Origin: Peptacetobacter hiranonis
GTDB lineage: Bacteria; Bacillota; Clostridia; Peptostreptococcales; Peptostreptococcaceae
NCBI RefSeq assembly: GCF_008151785.1
Contig: NZ_CP036523.1
Location: forward strand, 186,001-250,000
Reading direction: 5' to 3'
Length of the DNA stretch: 64,000 nucleotides
The notes beneath the pieces are model-generated. The model made no database searches and was not told where the DNA came from. It saw nothing but the letters and a program-made list of their open reading frames with translations. The number at the start of each line of letters is the position of its first letter. Positions within the stretch are counted from its first letter, which is position 1. The translations under genes were made by a program, and so were the position numbers. This document shows, one piece after another, positions 41,481 through 50,694 of the stretch.

Positions 41481-43973
41481 ATGTTACACTTTAAATTAGC
41501 ATTTCAATATATTAAGAAAAATTTAAGTCGCTCATTGTCAATAATTTTAAGTATATCAATAGGTATAGCTATAATATTAGGTGCAGGAGTGATAAATGAA
41601 AATGTAGAAAAAGCAGATATTGAAGGATTACGATATGAGCTAGGGAATTATCATCTAAAAATAAAAAATATAGATAAAGAAACGATAAAAAATATAGATA
41701 AAGAAAAAAATGTCGAATATACGGCAATAGAACAACCACAAGATGGTTCAAATTATAAAGGTCAATTATTAAATATTACAGGAATAAATAAAAATTATTT
41801 AAATATTTCTAAATCAAAATTAATATCAGGTAGGATGCCACAAAATACTAATGAAATAGCAGCAGAAAAATGGGTACTACAAAACTTAGGTTTAGAAGGT
41901 GAAGTTGGAGAAAAAATAAGTTTAGATTTAAATGGAAAAAAGAAAAAAGAAACTTTTACAGTAGTCGGTATAATATCAGATAGAGTTTATGAAAAGTCTA
42001 TAGGAATTATGGAATTTTTTGCAAAAGTATATCCTAATAAAGAAGTAAATCTCTATATGAAAGTAAATGAAGATACAGAAGAAGGAATAAATAGCACAAT
42101 AAATAATATAATCAAAAAAAATAGTATAAAAAAAGAAGATGTAAGAAGAAATACAATGCTAATTAATAGTATTGCTAAAAGTGAAAAATATGATAACAAA
42201 CTTTTAATATTATTTTCTATAATGATTCTATTTTTAATATTTATAGTTTATAGCATTTACAATATATCAATAGTACAAAGATTATCTGAGTATGGAATGT
42301 TAAGAGCAATTGGCGGAAATAAAAGTCAGATTTTTAAACTTACATTTTATGAATTATTAATACTTTCATTAATAAGTTTACCATTAGGAATATTGATAGG
42401 AGTTGTAGGATCAAAAGCTATTGGAGTATATGTTTGTAGTACAATAGCGGAAAATAGTTTTGAAATAGCTAATATAGTAATAAGTAAAAATCCGATTATA
42501 ATGTCTTTGATATTTATAATACTTATGATAATAATACTATGCTATATAGTTTCAAAAAAAATAAATAAAATACCGATTATTGATTCTATAAATAAGAATA
42601 ATAGTAAAAATAAGATAAAAAAATCTATATTCAATTTAAAAGCTGGTAAAAAGTTATCAGTAGAAAAAGTAATAGCTATAAATAATATACTTGTAAATAA
42701 AAAAACATTTGTAGTTACAGTTATATCTATAGCTTTAGGTGGAACAATGTTTATACTTTCTGATTTTGTAATGACTTTAAAGAGTGAAGATACAAGATTG
42801 TCGTTAGAAATAAATACAAACATAAATTCTGATTTTAAAATAGAGCAAACATCTGTAGATTATAGTAAAGGTATTTCAGCTGATGAACTTAAAAAAATAG
42901 AAGGAATAGACGGAGTAAAAACAGTTGAACCATATAAAACTAACTATATTTCAATATATAATATAGATAAAAATAAAATAACATTTCCTGAGTATTTCAA
43001 GTTTGTAGAAGATTTTATATCTAATAAAAAATATGAAGGATTAATGAAAACAGAAAGTAATGGACGATACTCTTCAAAAGGAAGTTTTTATGGATATAAT
43101 AATAAAAATTTAAAAGAATTGGATAATTTTTTAATAGAAGGCAAAATAAATATTAAAGAGCTAAATAGTGGAAATAATGTAATTTTAAAAATACCTAAAG
43201 AAGGAAGTGGTCATAAAGTTGTAGATATAAATGTTGGAGATAAAATAAAGATAAAAATACCTAAGAATATGCTTAGTTCTGAAGAAAGTATTAAGTTTCC
43301 AGATAATATAGAGTATATAGAAAAAGAATTAACAGTATCTGGGATAGTTTCTAGAATATATAACCAAAATGTATATTTCTCAAGAGAAGGTATAGATGTA
43401 ATTGCTTCAGATAAGGTATTTTCAGAAATAACAGGTGTAGATAAATATAAATTCGTAAATATAGATTGTAAAGAAGATGCTAATATAAAAAATATAGAAG
43501 ATGAATTGTATAAAATTACAAAAAATAATGTGGGTTGTAATTTAAGAAATTTGTCTAAAGAAGTAAAAAATTTACAGAAAAATATATCATATAAAAATAT
43601 GATTTTAAATGGTATGACGTTAATATTGCTAATAATGAGCTTCTTCAATATATTTAATAATATAAGTTACAATCTTGTATCAAGAAAATCTGAATTTGAT
43701 ACATTAAAAGCAATAGGACTTTCAAATAAAAAGTTAAAGAATATGGTTATTTATGAAGGTTTGGTATATTCGATAGTATCAAGTATATTAGTTGTATTAT
43801 TATCACTTGCAGGACAGTATTTGTTATATTATAAATACTTTAAGAAAATTTTAATAAGTCCAACATGGTTTATAAATTGGAAACTATATATAGTAGTTGT
43901 AATTGTAAGCATTGCAATAGGAATACTATCTACATACATACCTTTTAGAATAATAAGAAACGATAAAAAATAA
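41481..43973 (+). CDS. FtsX-type ABC transporter permease 1
   Basis: 830 residues with the MacB/FtsX permease layout: a helix at 15-40, a large extracellular domain, three helices around 240-370 (EYGMLRAIGGNKSQIFKLTF is the classic FtsX segment), a second unit starting near 400 and three final helices with EFDTLKAIGLSNKKLKNM. Such two-unit permeases export peptides or lipids or sense antimicrobial peptides together with an ATPase. No ATPase gene is in the window. GAAAGGTGG precedes the ATG. AT-rich, CAA-biased codon use compared with its paralog downstream. Confidence 0.85.
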   Translation: MLHFKLAFQYIKKNLSRSLSIILSISIGIAIILGAGVINENVEKADIEGLRYELGNYHLKIKNIDKETIKNIDKEKNVEYTAIEQPQDGSNYKGQLLNITGINKNYLNISKSKLISGRMPQNTNEIAAEKWVLQNLGLEGEVGEKISLDLNGKKKKETFTVVGIISDRVYEKSIGIMEFFAKVYPNKEVNLYMKVNEDTEEGINSTINNIIKKNSIKKEDVRRNTMLINSIAKSEKYDNKLLILFSIMILFLIFIVYSIYNISIVQRLSEYGMLRAIGGNKSQIFKLTFYELLILSLISLPLGILIGVVGSKAIGVYVCSTIAENSFEIANIVISKNPIIMSLIFIILMIIILCYIVSKKINKIPIIDSINKNNSKNKIKKSIFNLKAGKKLSVEKVIAINNILVNKKTFVVTVISIALGGTMFILSDFVMTLKSEDTRLSLEINTNINSDFKIEQTSVDYSKGISADELKKIEGIDGVKTVEPYKTNYISIYNIDKNKITFPEYFKFVEDFISNKKYEGLMKTESNGRYSSKGSFYGYNNKNLKELDNFLIEGKINIKELNSGNNVILKIPKEGSGHKVVDINVGDKIKIKIPKNMLSSEESIKFPDNIEYIEKELTVSGIVSRIYNQNVYFSREGIDVIASDKVFSEITGVDKYKFVNIDCKEDANIKNIEDELYKITKNNVGCNLRNLSKEVKNLQKNISYKNMILNGMTLILLIMSFFNIFNNISYNLVSRKSEFDTLKAIGLSNKKLKNMVIYEGLVYSIVSSILVVLLSLAGQYLLYYKYFKKILISPTWFINWKLYIVVVIVSIAIGILSTYIPFRIIRNDKK

Positions 43974-44032
43974 TTTCTATCAGTTAGATGAAGAAATAAA
44001 GTTTTACAGTTTTATAATAAGATAGCTTTTAT

Positions 44033-44090
44033 ACAGTAAAAACCACCATTCAAACAGATTATATTGTTTTAAAATTTCTTAGATGATAAT
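44033..44090 (+). promoter_or_regulatory. LytTR-type operator and promoter, second permease
   Basis: ACAGTAAAA (44033) and ACAGATTAT (44054), period 21, then TATTGT (44062-44067), 17-base spacer and GATAAT (44085-44090). Nearly identical to 41328-41385, so the control region was duplicated with the gene or kept by selection. Confidence 0.65.
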
Positions 44091-44129
44091 TTAAAGATAA
44101 TAAATAATCTGAAGAAAGGTGGTTTTTCT

Positions 44130-46730
44130 ATGTGGTATTTTAAGGCAGGAAAATCTTATATTAAAAAATATAAAAATAGGTCTATTTCTATAGGGATAGG
44201 CATTGTTCTTGGGATAGCACTTATTGTTGGAGTGGGATCTCTTTCGTTTAGTGCAAAGGAACAAAATATCAAACAGACTGAATACGAATTAGGAAGTTAT
44301 TTTGTAAGATATGGAGATTTGAATGATACTCAAGTTGAAGATATTGAGAATATTAAGGTCAATGGATTAAATGAAGATAATTCTAAATCAAAAAAGAATA
44401 ATAATCCGAATATATCGAAGCTTGGTCTTTTAACATACTATGATTCATCTACTCCTGATAGTGATGATTTAATGAATATTGTCAGCGTAAATAGAGAACT
44501 ATTAGAACTTCAAAATACTGAGCTTATAAAAGGTAATTTTCCTAAAAAGACAAATGAAGTAGTTATAGAGAAATGGGTTTTAGATAATCTTGAAGTAAAA
44601 GAAGAAGTAGGACAAAAGGTAACTGTAGATTTATTTGGAAGAAAGAAAAAGGAAACTTTTGTAGTATCTGGAGTTTTGAAGGACAGAGCCAGAGAAAAAT
44701 CTTCTGGAATTATGGAAATATTCCTAAATAGAGATTTAAAAAAGAGCAATGAAAAAACAGATGCTTATGTAAGATTTAAGGATGATAAAAATATTTTAAA
44801 AAATATTTATACAATTTCTAATGCTTTAGGAGTAGATGAGGAACATATAGGAATAAATGGGATGCTATTAGAGGCAATGGGGCAGCTTGAAGAAATTGAT
44901 TATAACTTAATCTATTCGGCAATTGCAGCAGCTATTGTACTTGCAATAGTTGTATACGGAGTATTCAACATATCTATAATACAGAGAATTTCTGAGTACG
45001 GTGTGATTAGGGCAATAGGTGGAAAATTATCAGATATAGTCAAATTACTTTTGACAGAGCTTCTTTTAATATGGCTAGTTTCCCTTCCAATAGGTGTAGC
45101 TGTTGGATATTTAGTAGCGGTATTGCTTAAAAAGGTTTCAGGAAATGTATTTACCGAAATTGCTGTGGAATTGTCGACAATTAGCGTACCTATTGAAATA
45201 ATGGTATTTGCAGGGGTTGTATCTCTGTTGATAATTGTATTTATAGTAGTTCTTTTGGCTTGGAAAATAAAGAGAATTTCCCCAATTGATGAGATTAGAG
45301 GAAATATAAAATCTTCTGTGGATAAGAAAAGAAATCACAAAATGAGTAGAAAAAGAAAAAATAATAGCCTTTCTTATAGTAAAATTATCCCAATTGAGAT
45401 AAAGATGGCTATGAAAAATGTACTTAGAAACAAGAGTGGATTTGCAATTACTCTTATTTCTATGTGTCTTGGAAGTGTGATGTTTTTAGCTTCTTCATTC
45501 TACTCAGATTTGATGAAAGATCAGCAGAAGAAGCTAGACGAGGTATCAAGGGTGAATACAGATTTCAAGATAAGTATGAAACCGACAAAACCTATGTATG
45601 CAGGATATTCGGCTAAGGATATAGAGGATATTAGAAGTATAAAAGGTGTTGAAAATGTCGATGAAATAAGAGGTCTATATGCTAGGATGTTTTTAAAAGA
45701 GAATCAGATTTTAGATAAGGAATATTTTAAAGAGAAAAATAAAGAGCCGTACAATAAAGATGTTCTTGGTGGCTTGTTAGTAGATTGTGGAAATGGGGAT
45801 AAGATTTTAAAATCTAGTGTATATGGATATAATAATACTCTTCTTAAAAAATTGGATAAACTTTTGGCTAAAGGGAATGTGAATTTAAAAGAGATGAACA
45901 ATGAAGAAGTAGCCATTGCAATGGTTCCAAAGAATAATGGAAAGTACACAGTAGGTGTAGATATTGGGGATAAATTGAAGGTTACTTTTAGAGAAGATGG
46001 TATTTCTAGTGAGGAATATTTTAAAATGACTGACACAGGTGGGAAATATATCACAAAAGAGTTTAAAATTGTGGGTATTGTAAATGAACTTGTGGATTAT
46101 TCTGCGTATTATCCAGATACAGATTCTGTGCACTTAGTTTTATCAAATAAGCAGTTTGAAAAATTCTCTGGGTACAAAAATGCACAGATTGTAAATATAG
46201 AAATGAAAGACGATGCAAATAGAGAAAAGGTAGCAAAACAAATCTTTGCTATAGCGAATAGAACTAGTGGAAATGTATTTTCTGATTTAACAGAGGAAAG
46301 AATGACACTAGCTGCTATGGAAGAAAACAAGCAAATGTTTATAAATGCGATTATAGGGATATTATTCTTAATCAGTATTATAAATATAGTGAATAATATC
46401 AAGTATAGCATGGTTTCGAGAAGAGCTGAGTTTGGAATAATCAGAGCCGTTGGTGCAGATAATAAGATGTTTAGAAAAATTGTGTTATCTGAAGGATTGA
46501 TGTATGGATTGTATTCTGGTGTGATTTCAGTAATTGTCGCACTGATAGTATGTTGGGGAATATATAGTCCTATGGCAGAATTCTTGATTTCTCCAAAATT
46601 CTTGGTCAATCCAATTACATTTGCAGGAGTATTTTTAATGAATGTTGTATTGGGAGCATTGGTTTCTTATCTGCCTTTTGTTGAGATGAGAAATATCTCT
46701 ATTGTAGAATCTATTGAGAGAACTGAATAA
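44130..46730 (+). CDS. FtsX-type ABC transporter permease 2
   Basis: 866 residues, paralog of the preceding permease with the same two-unit plan: EYGVIRAIGGKLSDIVKLLL in the first unit and EFGIIRAVGADNKMFRKIVL in the second, extracellular domains between. The N-terminal extracellular starts also correspond (RYELGNYHLKIK and EYELGSYFVRYG). AAAGGTGG precedes the ATG. Control by the neighbouring LytTR system is inferred from the shared promoter. Ends at a strong terminator. Confidence 0.85.
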   Translation: MWYFKAGKSYIKKYKNRSISIGIGIVLGIALIVGVGSLSFSAKEQNIKQTEYELGSYFVRYGDLNDTQVEDIENIKVNGLNEDNSKSKKNNNPNISKLGLLTYYDSSTPDSDDLMNIVSVNRELLELQNTELIKGNFPKKTNEVVIEKWVLDNLEVKEEVGQKVTVDLFGRKKKETFVVSGVLKDRAREKSSGIMEIFLNRDLKKSNEKTDAYVRFKDDKNILKNIYTISNALGVDEEHIGINGMLLEAMGQLEEIDYNLIYSAIAAAIVLAIVVYGVFNISIIQRISEYGVIRAIGGKLSDIVKLLLTELLLIWLVSLPIGVAVGYLVAVLLKKVSGNVFTEIAVELSTISVPIEIMVFAGVVSLLIIVFIVVLLAWKIKRISPIDEIRGNIKSSVDKKRNHKMSRKRKNNSLSYSKIIPIEIKMAMKNVLRNKSGFAITLISMCLGSVMFLASSFYSDLMKDQQKKLDEVSRVNTDFKISMKPTKPMYAGYSAKDIEDIRSIKGVENVDEIRGLYARMFLKENQILDKEYFKEKNKEPYNKDVLGGLLVDCGNGDKILKSSVYGYNNTLLKKLDKLLAKGNVNLKEMNNEEVAIAMVPKNNGKYTVGVDIGDKLKVTFREDGISSEEYFKMTDTGGKYITKEFKIVGIVNELVDYSAYYPDTDSVHLVLSNKQFEKFSGYKNAQIVNIEMKDDANREKVAKQIFAIANRTSGNVFSDLTEERMTLAAMEENKQMFINAIIGILFLISIINIVNNIKYSMVSRRAEFGIIRAVGADNKMFRKIVLSEGLMYGLYSGVISVIVALIVCWGIYSPMAEFLISPKFLVNPITFAGVFLMNVVLGALVSYLPFVEMRNISIVESIERTE

Positions 46731-46735
46731 AAAAT

Positions 46736-46782
46736 AAAAGCAAGAGAATAACCTATTATTTGGCTATTGCTCTTGCTTTTTT
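46736..46782 (+). terminator. Terminator after the permease genes
   Basis: AAAAGCAAGAG (46736-46746) / CTCTTGCTTTT (46770-46780), inner pairing AATA/TATT, T tail. Confidence 0.85.
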
Positions 46783-46844
46783 ATATATAAACTATATTAA
46801 TAATTTAGTTATTAAAATAAAAAACTTTAGAAAAAATTAAGAGA

Positions 46845-46891
46845 TAGTTAAGATTACTTTAATTGAAAATAAGGATATTAGGCATTATCAT
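46845..46891 (+). promoter_or_regulatory. Promoter with candidate activator site, lipoprotein gene
   Basis: TTGAAA (46863-46868), 17-base spacer, TATCAT (46886-46891). The 14-mer TAGTTAAGATTACT (46845-46858) lies 4 bases upstream of the -35; the same 14-mer abuts the -35 of the surface gene at 11640. Confidence 0.5.
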
Positions 46892-46954
46892 ATAAAGTAA
46901 GAAGAAACACTAAATTACAAGATAAGAAATTATTCTTTTGTGGAGGACTTAAAT

Positions 46955-47629
46955 ATGAGAAAAGTATTTATATCAGGACTAATTATAGCAACAGCGCTTT
47001 CAACTACAGCTTGTAAAAGTAATGTAAAGTTTGACGGTGAAAGAACAGGCAATGACTCAGAATTTATTTTAGAGTATGAAATGTTCAACGGATCTGACTC
47101 TCAGGATTTGAAATTGCAAAAAGGAGATACTTTGGAAGTAGATGTTGTAAACGACGGTGGGACTTTAAATATGGATATAGTGAAAAAAGATGACGGAGAA
47201 ACTCTATACGAAGGGGAAAATTTACGGACATCATCTTTTGAAATTAAAGCGCCAGAGGATGGAATATATGAGGTTAGTGTAGAAGGAGAAAAAGCTGTAG
47301 GAGAAGTTACAGTAGAAAGAATAAAACGAGAAGAAGAAACTGTTTCAGATGGTTATGCTGTATTTAGCGAAGAAAATATGCCTAAAGCTGCAGTAAAAAT
47401 TGTAGAAAAAGCTATGGGAATAATGGAACTAGAAAAAAATGATCAGGCTGAAATGATAATAAAAAACGGTGAAGACACAAAAGTAATAGTATACAAAAAT
47501 GGAAACAGAGATGAAGCTAAAGAAATAACAATATCTAACAAAGTAGTAAACGGCGCAGAAGGAAGATACCTAATAAAAATGAATAACCCAAAAGAAAAAG
47601 GCGGGGTTACTATAGAAAGAATAGATTAA
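46955..47629 (+). CDS. Exported lipoprotein with beta-sandwich domain
   Basis: 224 residues. Signal peptide MRKVFISGLIIATALSTTAC with lipobox STTAC. The first domain (about 25-125) alternates short beta strands (LQKGDTLEVDVVNDGGTLNM, DGIYEVSVEGEKAVG), and resembles the extracytoplasmic part of the Tiki-like protein at 10095-11222. A second part (130-224) has an amphipathic helix and more strands. ATG at 46955 follows GGAGG. Anchored outside the membrane; function unknown. Confidence 0.8.
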   Translation: MRKVFISGLIIATALSTTACKSNVKFDGERTGNDSEFILEYEMFNGSDSQDLKLQKGDTLEVDVVNDGGTLNMDIVKKDDGETLYEGENLRTSSFEIKAPEDGIYEVSVEGEKAVGEVTVERIKREEETVSDGYAVFSEENMPKAAVKIVEKAMGIMELEKNDQAEMIIKNGEDTKVIVYKNGNRDEAKEITISNKVVNGAEGRYLIKMNNPKEKGGVTIERID

Positions 47630-47677
47630 TTTATAAAGGCTATTATATTAATGATTTTTATTAGTATGTAAATTTAA

Positions 47678-47784
47678 AGGGGTATGGAAATAACTGATAT
47701 ACCGCGACACTTGGAGACGCATAACTTTAAATGTTTTATGATGCGTCGGAACCGTGGAGCGGATAGCAGTTATTCCCTACCCCT
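47678..47784. repeat. Palindromic element, copy 2
   Basis: Outer arms near 47678-47700 and 47761-47784 pair with a few mismatches; inner helix GACGCAT/ATGCGTC. Read on the minus strand, the 20 bases GCTCCACGGTTCCGACGCAT and the 19 bases ATGCGTCTCCAAGTGTCGC are identical to copy 1, while the outer helix differs. It lies between the convergent lipoprotein and ttcA genes. Confidence 0.85.
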
Positions 47785-47789
47785 CTTAT

Positions 47790-48542
47790 TTATCTACTGA
47801 AATGAACATCTTTTAGTTTCTCTTTGTCCCATAAGAAACACTGTTCTGGATTGTTCATTGCTATAAACATATTCTTTTTAAAGTCAGGCATCTCATCCTG
47901 AAGTCTAGCTATAAGCTCTTTTATATATTGTCTCTTAGTATTACCATCTGCTGGACAAGGATTTTTAACTATCTTGAAATCCATTTCTTCAGCAGTTTTC
48001 TTGATTAAATACTCTTCAACATAGACCATTGGTCTGATAACTGTAAGTCCTGTTCTATCTAGGTATGATTTTGGAGAGAATGTACTCACTCTACCTTCAT
48101 AGAACATAGACATAAGGAATGTTTCAAGGGCATCATCTTTATGATGACCAAGTGCGACCTTGTTGCAGCCAAATTTTACTGCGTAGTCATTTAATGCACC
48201 TCTTCTCATCTTTGCACAAAGAGAGCATGGATTTTTTTCCTGTCTAACATCGAAAACGACTTCTTTTATATCTGTAGGAATTTCGTGGAATTCTACATCT
48301 AATTCTTTACATAACTCATGAAGTGATGAGTTATCAGCGCCACCCATCTGAAGGCAGATTGCCATTAGTTCAAATTTTTCTGGAGAAAATCTTCTATATG
48401 TACTAAGTACGTGAAGAAGTGCCATACTGTCCTTACCACCTGATAATCCAATAGCTATCTTATCTCCATCCTGTATAAGATTAAAGTCCTGAATTGCTTT
48501 TCTTGATTTACTTAAAAGATTTTGTAATGTATTTTTTGCCAT
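47790..48542 (-). CDS. ttcA: tRNA 2-thiocytidine biosynthesis protein TtcA
   Basis: 250 residues: PP-loop SGGKDSMALLH, a CxxC pair NPCSLCAKM and a later Cys in KNPCPADG, which hold the Fe-S cluster of TtcA proteins; GHHKDDALETF is the family motif near the active site. It activates and thiolates C32 of some tRNAs. Minus-strand GAGGACGG precedes the ATG. Followed closely by palindromic element copy 2. Confidence 0.9.
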   Translation of the reverse strand: MAKNTLQNLLSKSRKAIQDFNLIQDGDKIAIGLSGGKDSMALLHVLSTYRRFSPEKFELMAICLQMGGADNSSLHELCKELDVEFHEIPTDIKEVVFDVRQEKNPCSLCAKMRRGALNDYAVKFGCNKVALGHHKDDALETFLMSMFYEGRVSTFSPKSYLDRTGLTVIRPMVYVEEYLIKKTAEEMDFKIVKNPCPADGNTKRQYIKELIARLQDEMPDFKKNMFIAMNNPEQCFLWDKEKLKDVHFSR

Positions 48543-48592
48543 TATTTCACCGTCCTCTTATCTAAAATTTAATTTATGATTTGTACTAAAAA

Positions 48593-49135
48593 TTATTTAC
48601 TTTCTATAAATGATACAGATTTTTCTATACATTCTTTTGCAACTTCATCTACAGTTTTTCCGTCAGTAGATATTGTTATATCTGCTGCATTTGAGTAGAA
48701 ATTATCTCTTTTTTCCATTAAAGATGCGATAAACTCAGTATTCATATGTCCATTTAGAATAGGTCTTTCATTTGAATCCTTTACTCTCTGAAGTACTGTA
48801 TTTGGAGTAGCTGTCAATCTGATTATTATACCACTTTCCTTTAATTCTAAAACATTTTTTTCTCTAATAACGGCTCCACCACCGCAAGATATAATAACCC
48901 CACGTTTTTTAGAAATTTCTGCAACTGACTCAGATTCTAAATCTCTAAAGTGGTTTTCTCCAAATTTATCAAAAATAGATGGAATATCCATACTCGCTTT
49001 TTCTACTATATATGTATCAGTTTCAATTACTTCTCTATTTAACAATTTTGCAAGATGTGAAGATACAGTTGTCTTTCCGACTCCCATAAATCCAGCAAAT
49101 ACTATATTGTAACTTTCTAATTTTCCTTTTTCCAT
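48593..49135 (-). CDS. aroK: Shikimate kinase
   Basis: 180 residues. P-loop GFMGVGKTT, shikimate-binding ETDTYI and FRDLES, and CGGGAV. It phosphorylates shikimate in the chorismate pathway. Start ATG at 49135 with GAGGAA on the minus strand. It stands alone rather than in an aro cluster; ttcA follows it after 50 bases and is probably cotranscribed. Confidence 0.9.
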   Translation of the reverse strand: MEKGKLESYNIVFAGFMGVGKTTVSSHLAKLLNREVIETDTYIVEKASMDIPSIFDKFGENHFRDLESESVAEISKKRGVIISCGGGAVIREKNVLELKESGIIIRLTATPNTVLQRVKDSNERPILNGHMNTEFIASLMEKRDNFYSNAADITISTDGKTVDEVAKECIEKSVSFIESK

Positions 49136-49264
49136 TTTATATCACATTCCTCGTATCGATTTTTTAATATAGCTAGTTAAATATACCATAGAATCGAAGT
49201 TAATTAAATATAATTTATTCAAATTTGGAATATAAGTGATAAACACAAATGAGATATAAAATAG

Positions 49265-49306
49265 AAATGTAACTTGCTTTACATTTTAGTGGATATAATA
49301 TATAAT
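49265..49306 (+). promoter_or_regulatory. Promoter of the luxS-metH operon with a palindrome over the -35
   Basis: TTTACA (49278-49283), 17-base spacer, TATAAT (49301-49306). A perfect inverted repeat AAATGTAA (49265-49272) / TTACATTT (49279-49286) with a 6-base centre covers the -35, a typical repressor position. Confidence 0.6.
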
Positions 49307-49324
49307 AAAAATCAGTTTAATAAA

Positions 49325-49457
49325 CTTATCAAGAATCGGGGCAGAGGGTCAGCTCGTATCCCGATACCAACCTAAATTTAAAGGTGGTCCTGCTGACATC
49401 GATAAGATAGAATGAAAAGATTGCTCTTCTTGTCGATTTGATAAGAAGAGCTTTTTA
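49325..49457 (+). ncRNA. S-box (SAM-I type) riboswitch with terminator
   Basis: P1 is CTTATC (49325-49330) / GATAAG (49401-49406), followed by the CAAGA junction, a P2 stem with GAGGGTCAGCTCG, a P3 stem ACCAACCT/AGGTGGT and GTCCTGCTGA before P1 closes. This is the order of a SAM-I riboswitch, although GATACCAACC replaces the common CGGCAACC. The expression platform is GCTCTTCTTGTC (49423-49434) / GATAAGAAGAGC (49440-49451) plus five Ts. The genes downstream (luxS, metH parts) belong to methionine recycling, as expected. SAM binding should cause termination. Confidence 0.8.
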
Positions 49458-49490
49458 ATTGTAAGATAAATTTTTTAGGAGGATTAGGAA

Positions 49491-49946
49491 ATGGAAAAAG
49501 TAGAAAGCTTCAAACTAGATCACACAAAAGTTAAAGCACCTTATGTTAGAAAATGTTGCGTATTAGACGGTAAAAACGGAGACAAAGTTACAAAATTTGA
49601 CTTAAGATTTTTACAGCCTAATGTGGAAGCATTTGGTACAGCTGCACTTCATGGATTAGAACATCTTTTAGCTACATATTTAAGAGAAACTATGGACGAT
49701 ATAATAGACTTATCTCCAATGGGATGCAGAACTGGTTATTATCTAATAATGTGGGGAGATGTTGAACCTGCATACGTTAAAGAAGGTTTAGAAAAAGCTC
49801 TTGAAATGGTACTAACTACAGATGAAATACCAGCTGCAACAGCAGTAGAATGTGGAAACTACAGAGATTTATCTCTATTTGGTGCAAAAGAATATGCTAA
49901 AAAAGCTTTAGATGAAGGATTCTCTTTAAACATATACGGAGAATAG
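49491..49946 (+). CDS. luxS: S-ribosylhomocysteine lyase LuxS
   Basis: 151 residues. Metal site HGLEHLLATYLR (His-x-x-Glu-His), a start with HTKVKAPYVRKC and the catalytic Cys region MGCRTGYY. It splits S-ribosylhomocysteine to homocysteine and the AI-2 precursor. Homocysteine then feeds the methionine synthase encoded next. TAGGAGGATT precedes the ATG. Confidence 0.95.
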   Translation: MEKVESFKLDHTKVKAPYVRKCCVLDGKNGDKVTKFDLRFLQPNVEAFGTAALHGLEHLLATYLRETMDDIIDLSPMGCRTGYYLIMWGDVEPAYVKEGLEKALEMVLTTDEIPAATAVECGNYRDLSLFGAKEYAKKALDEGFSLNIYGE

Positions 49947-49956
49947 GATTAAGCTA

Positions 49957-50694
49957 TTGAGCATTGTAAAGAATTTAAAAAATACGGAGATATCTATTGA
50001 AAAAGCCGAAGTTCTTAGATATCTCCGGTATAAAGGCCAAGAGATAGAGAGTAGTTTTTCAGAGAAGATAGATTTAGCAATTGAGCAAACTAGATCCATA
50101 ATAACTCCTAGAGCGGTATACGAAAGATATCCACTTAAATTTTTTGAAGATAGAATTGAAGTAGAGGGAACAAATTTAGTTTTAAAAAGTAAAGATATTT
50201 CAAAACTTCTTAGAGGTTGCGATGAATGTATTCTCTTTGCAGCCACTATTGGAACTAAGGTAGAAATGGAAACTAGAAAAGCTGAATATGTAAACCTTGC
50301 AAAAAGTATAATAATGGACTCTGCTGCTACAACATTTGTAGAGCGGACTTGTGATTATGTTCAGGAAATAATTGAAAAAGAAGTTAAAAAATCTGGGAAA
50401 TATATAACTATGAGATATAGTCCAGGATATGGTGACTTACCACTAGAGTGTGGAAAGGAAATTCTGAATATTCTGCAGTCTCAGAAAAAAATAGGACTTA
50501 CTACAAGCAGTAGCGGACTTATGATTCCAAGAAAGTCAGTTAGTGCAATTATTGGAATATATGATTCAAGTAAAGATGATGATATTGATAAATACAATAA
50601 AGTTAAAAAAGGTAAAAAAAGTTGTTTAGAGTGCCCAAACTACAACAACTGTATATACAGAAGGGAAAGCGGGGGAGCTTGCTATGGAAATTAG
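49957..50694 (+). CDS. Stand-alone activation domain of cobalamin-dependent methionine synthase
   Basis: 245 residues, beginning with TTG 49957 after AGGATT. It matches the C-terminal SAM-binding activation domain of MetH, which reduces and remethylates oxidised cobalamin: MRYSPGYGDLPLECGKEI and IGLTTSSSGLMIPRKSVSAI are the characteristic segments. A Cys-rich end (CLECPNYNNC) suggests a small metal site. In clostridia this domain is often a separate gene next to a shortened metH, and here the two overlap by 11 bases. Confidence 0.9.
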   Translation: MSIVKNLKNTEISIEKAEVLRYLRYKGQEIESSFSEKIDLAIEQTRSIITPRAVYERYPLKFFEDRIEVEGTNLVLKSKDISKLLRGCDECILFAATIGTKVEMETRKAEYVNLAKSIIMDSAATTFVERTCDYVQEIIEKEVKKSGKYITMRYSPGYGDLPLECGKEILNILQSQKKIGLTTSSSGLMIPRKSVSAIIGIYDSSKDDDIDKYNKVKKGKKSCLECPNYNNCIYRRESGGACYGN

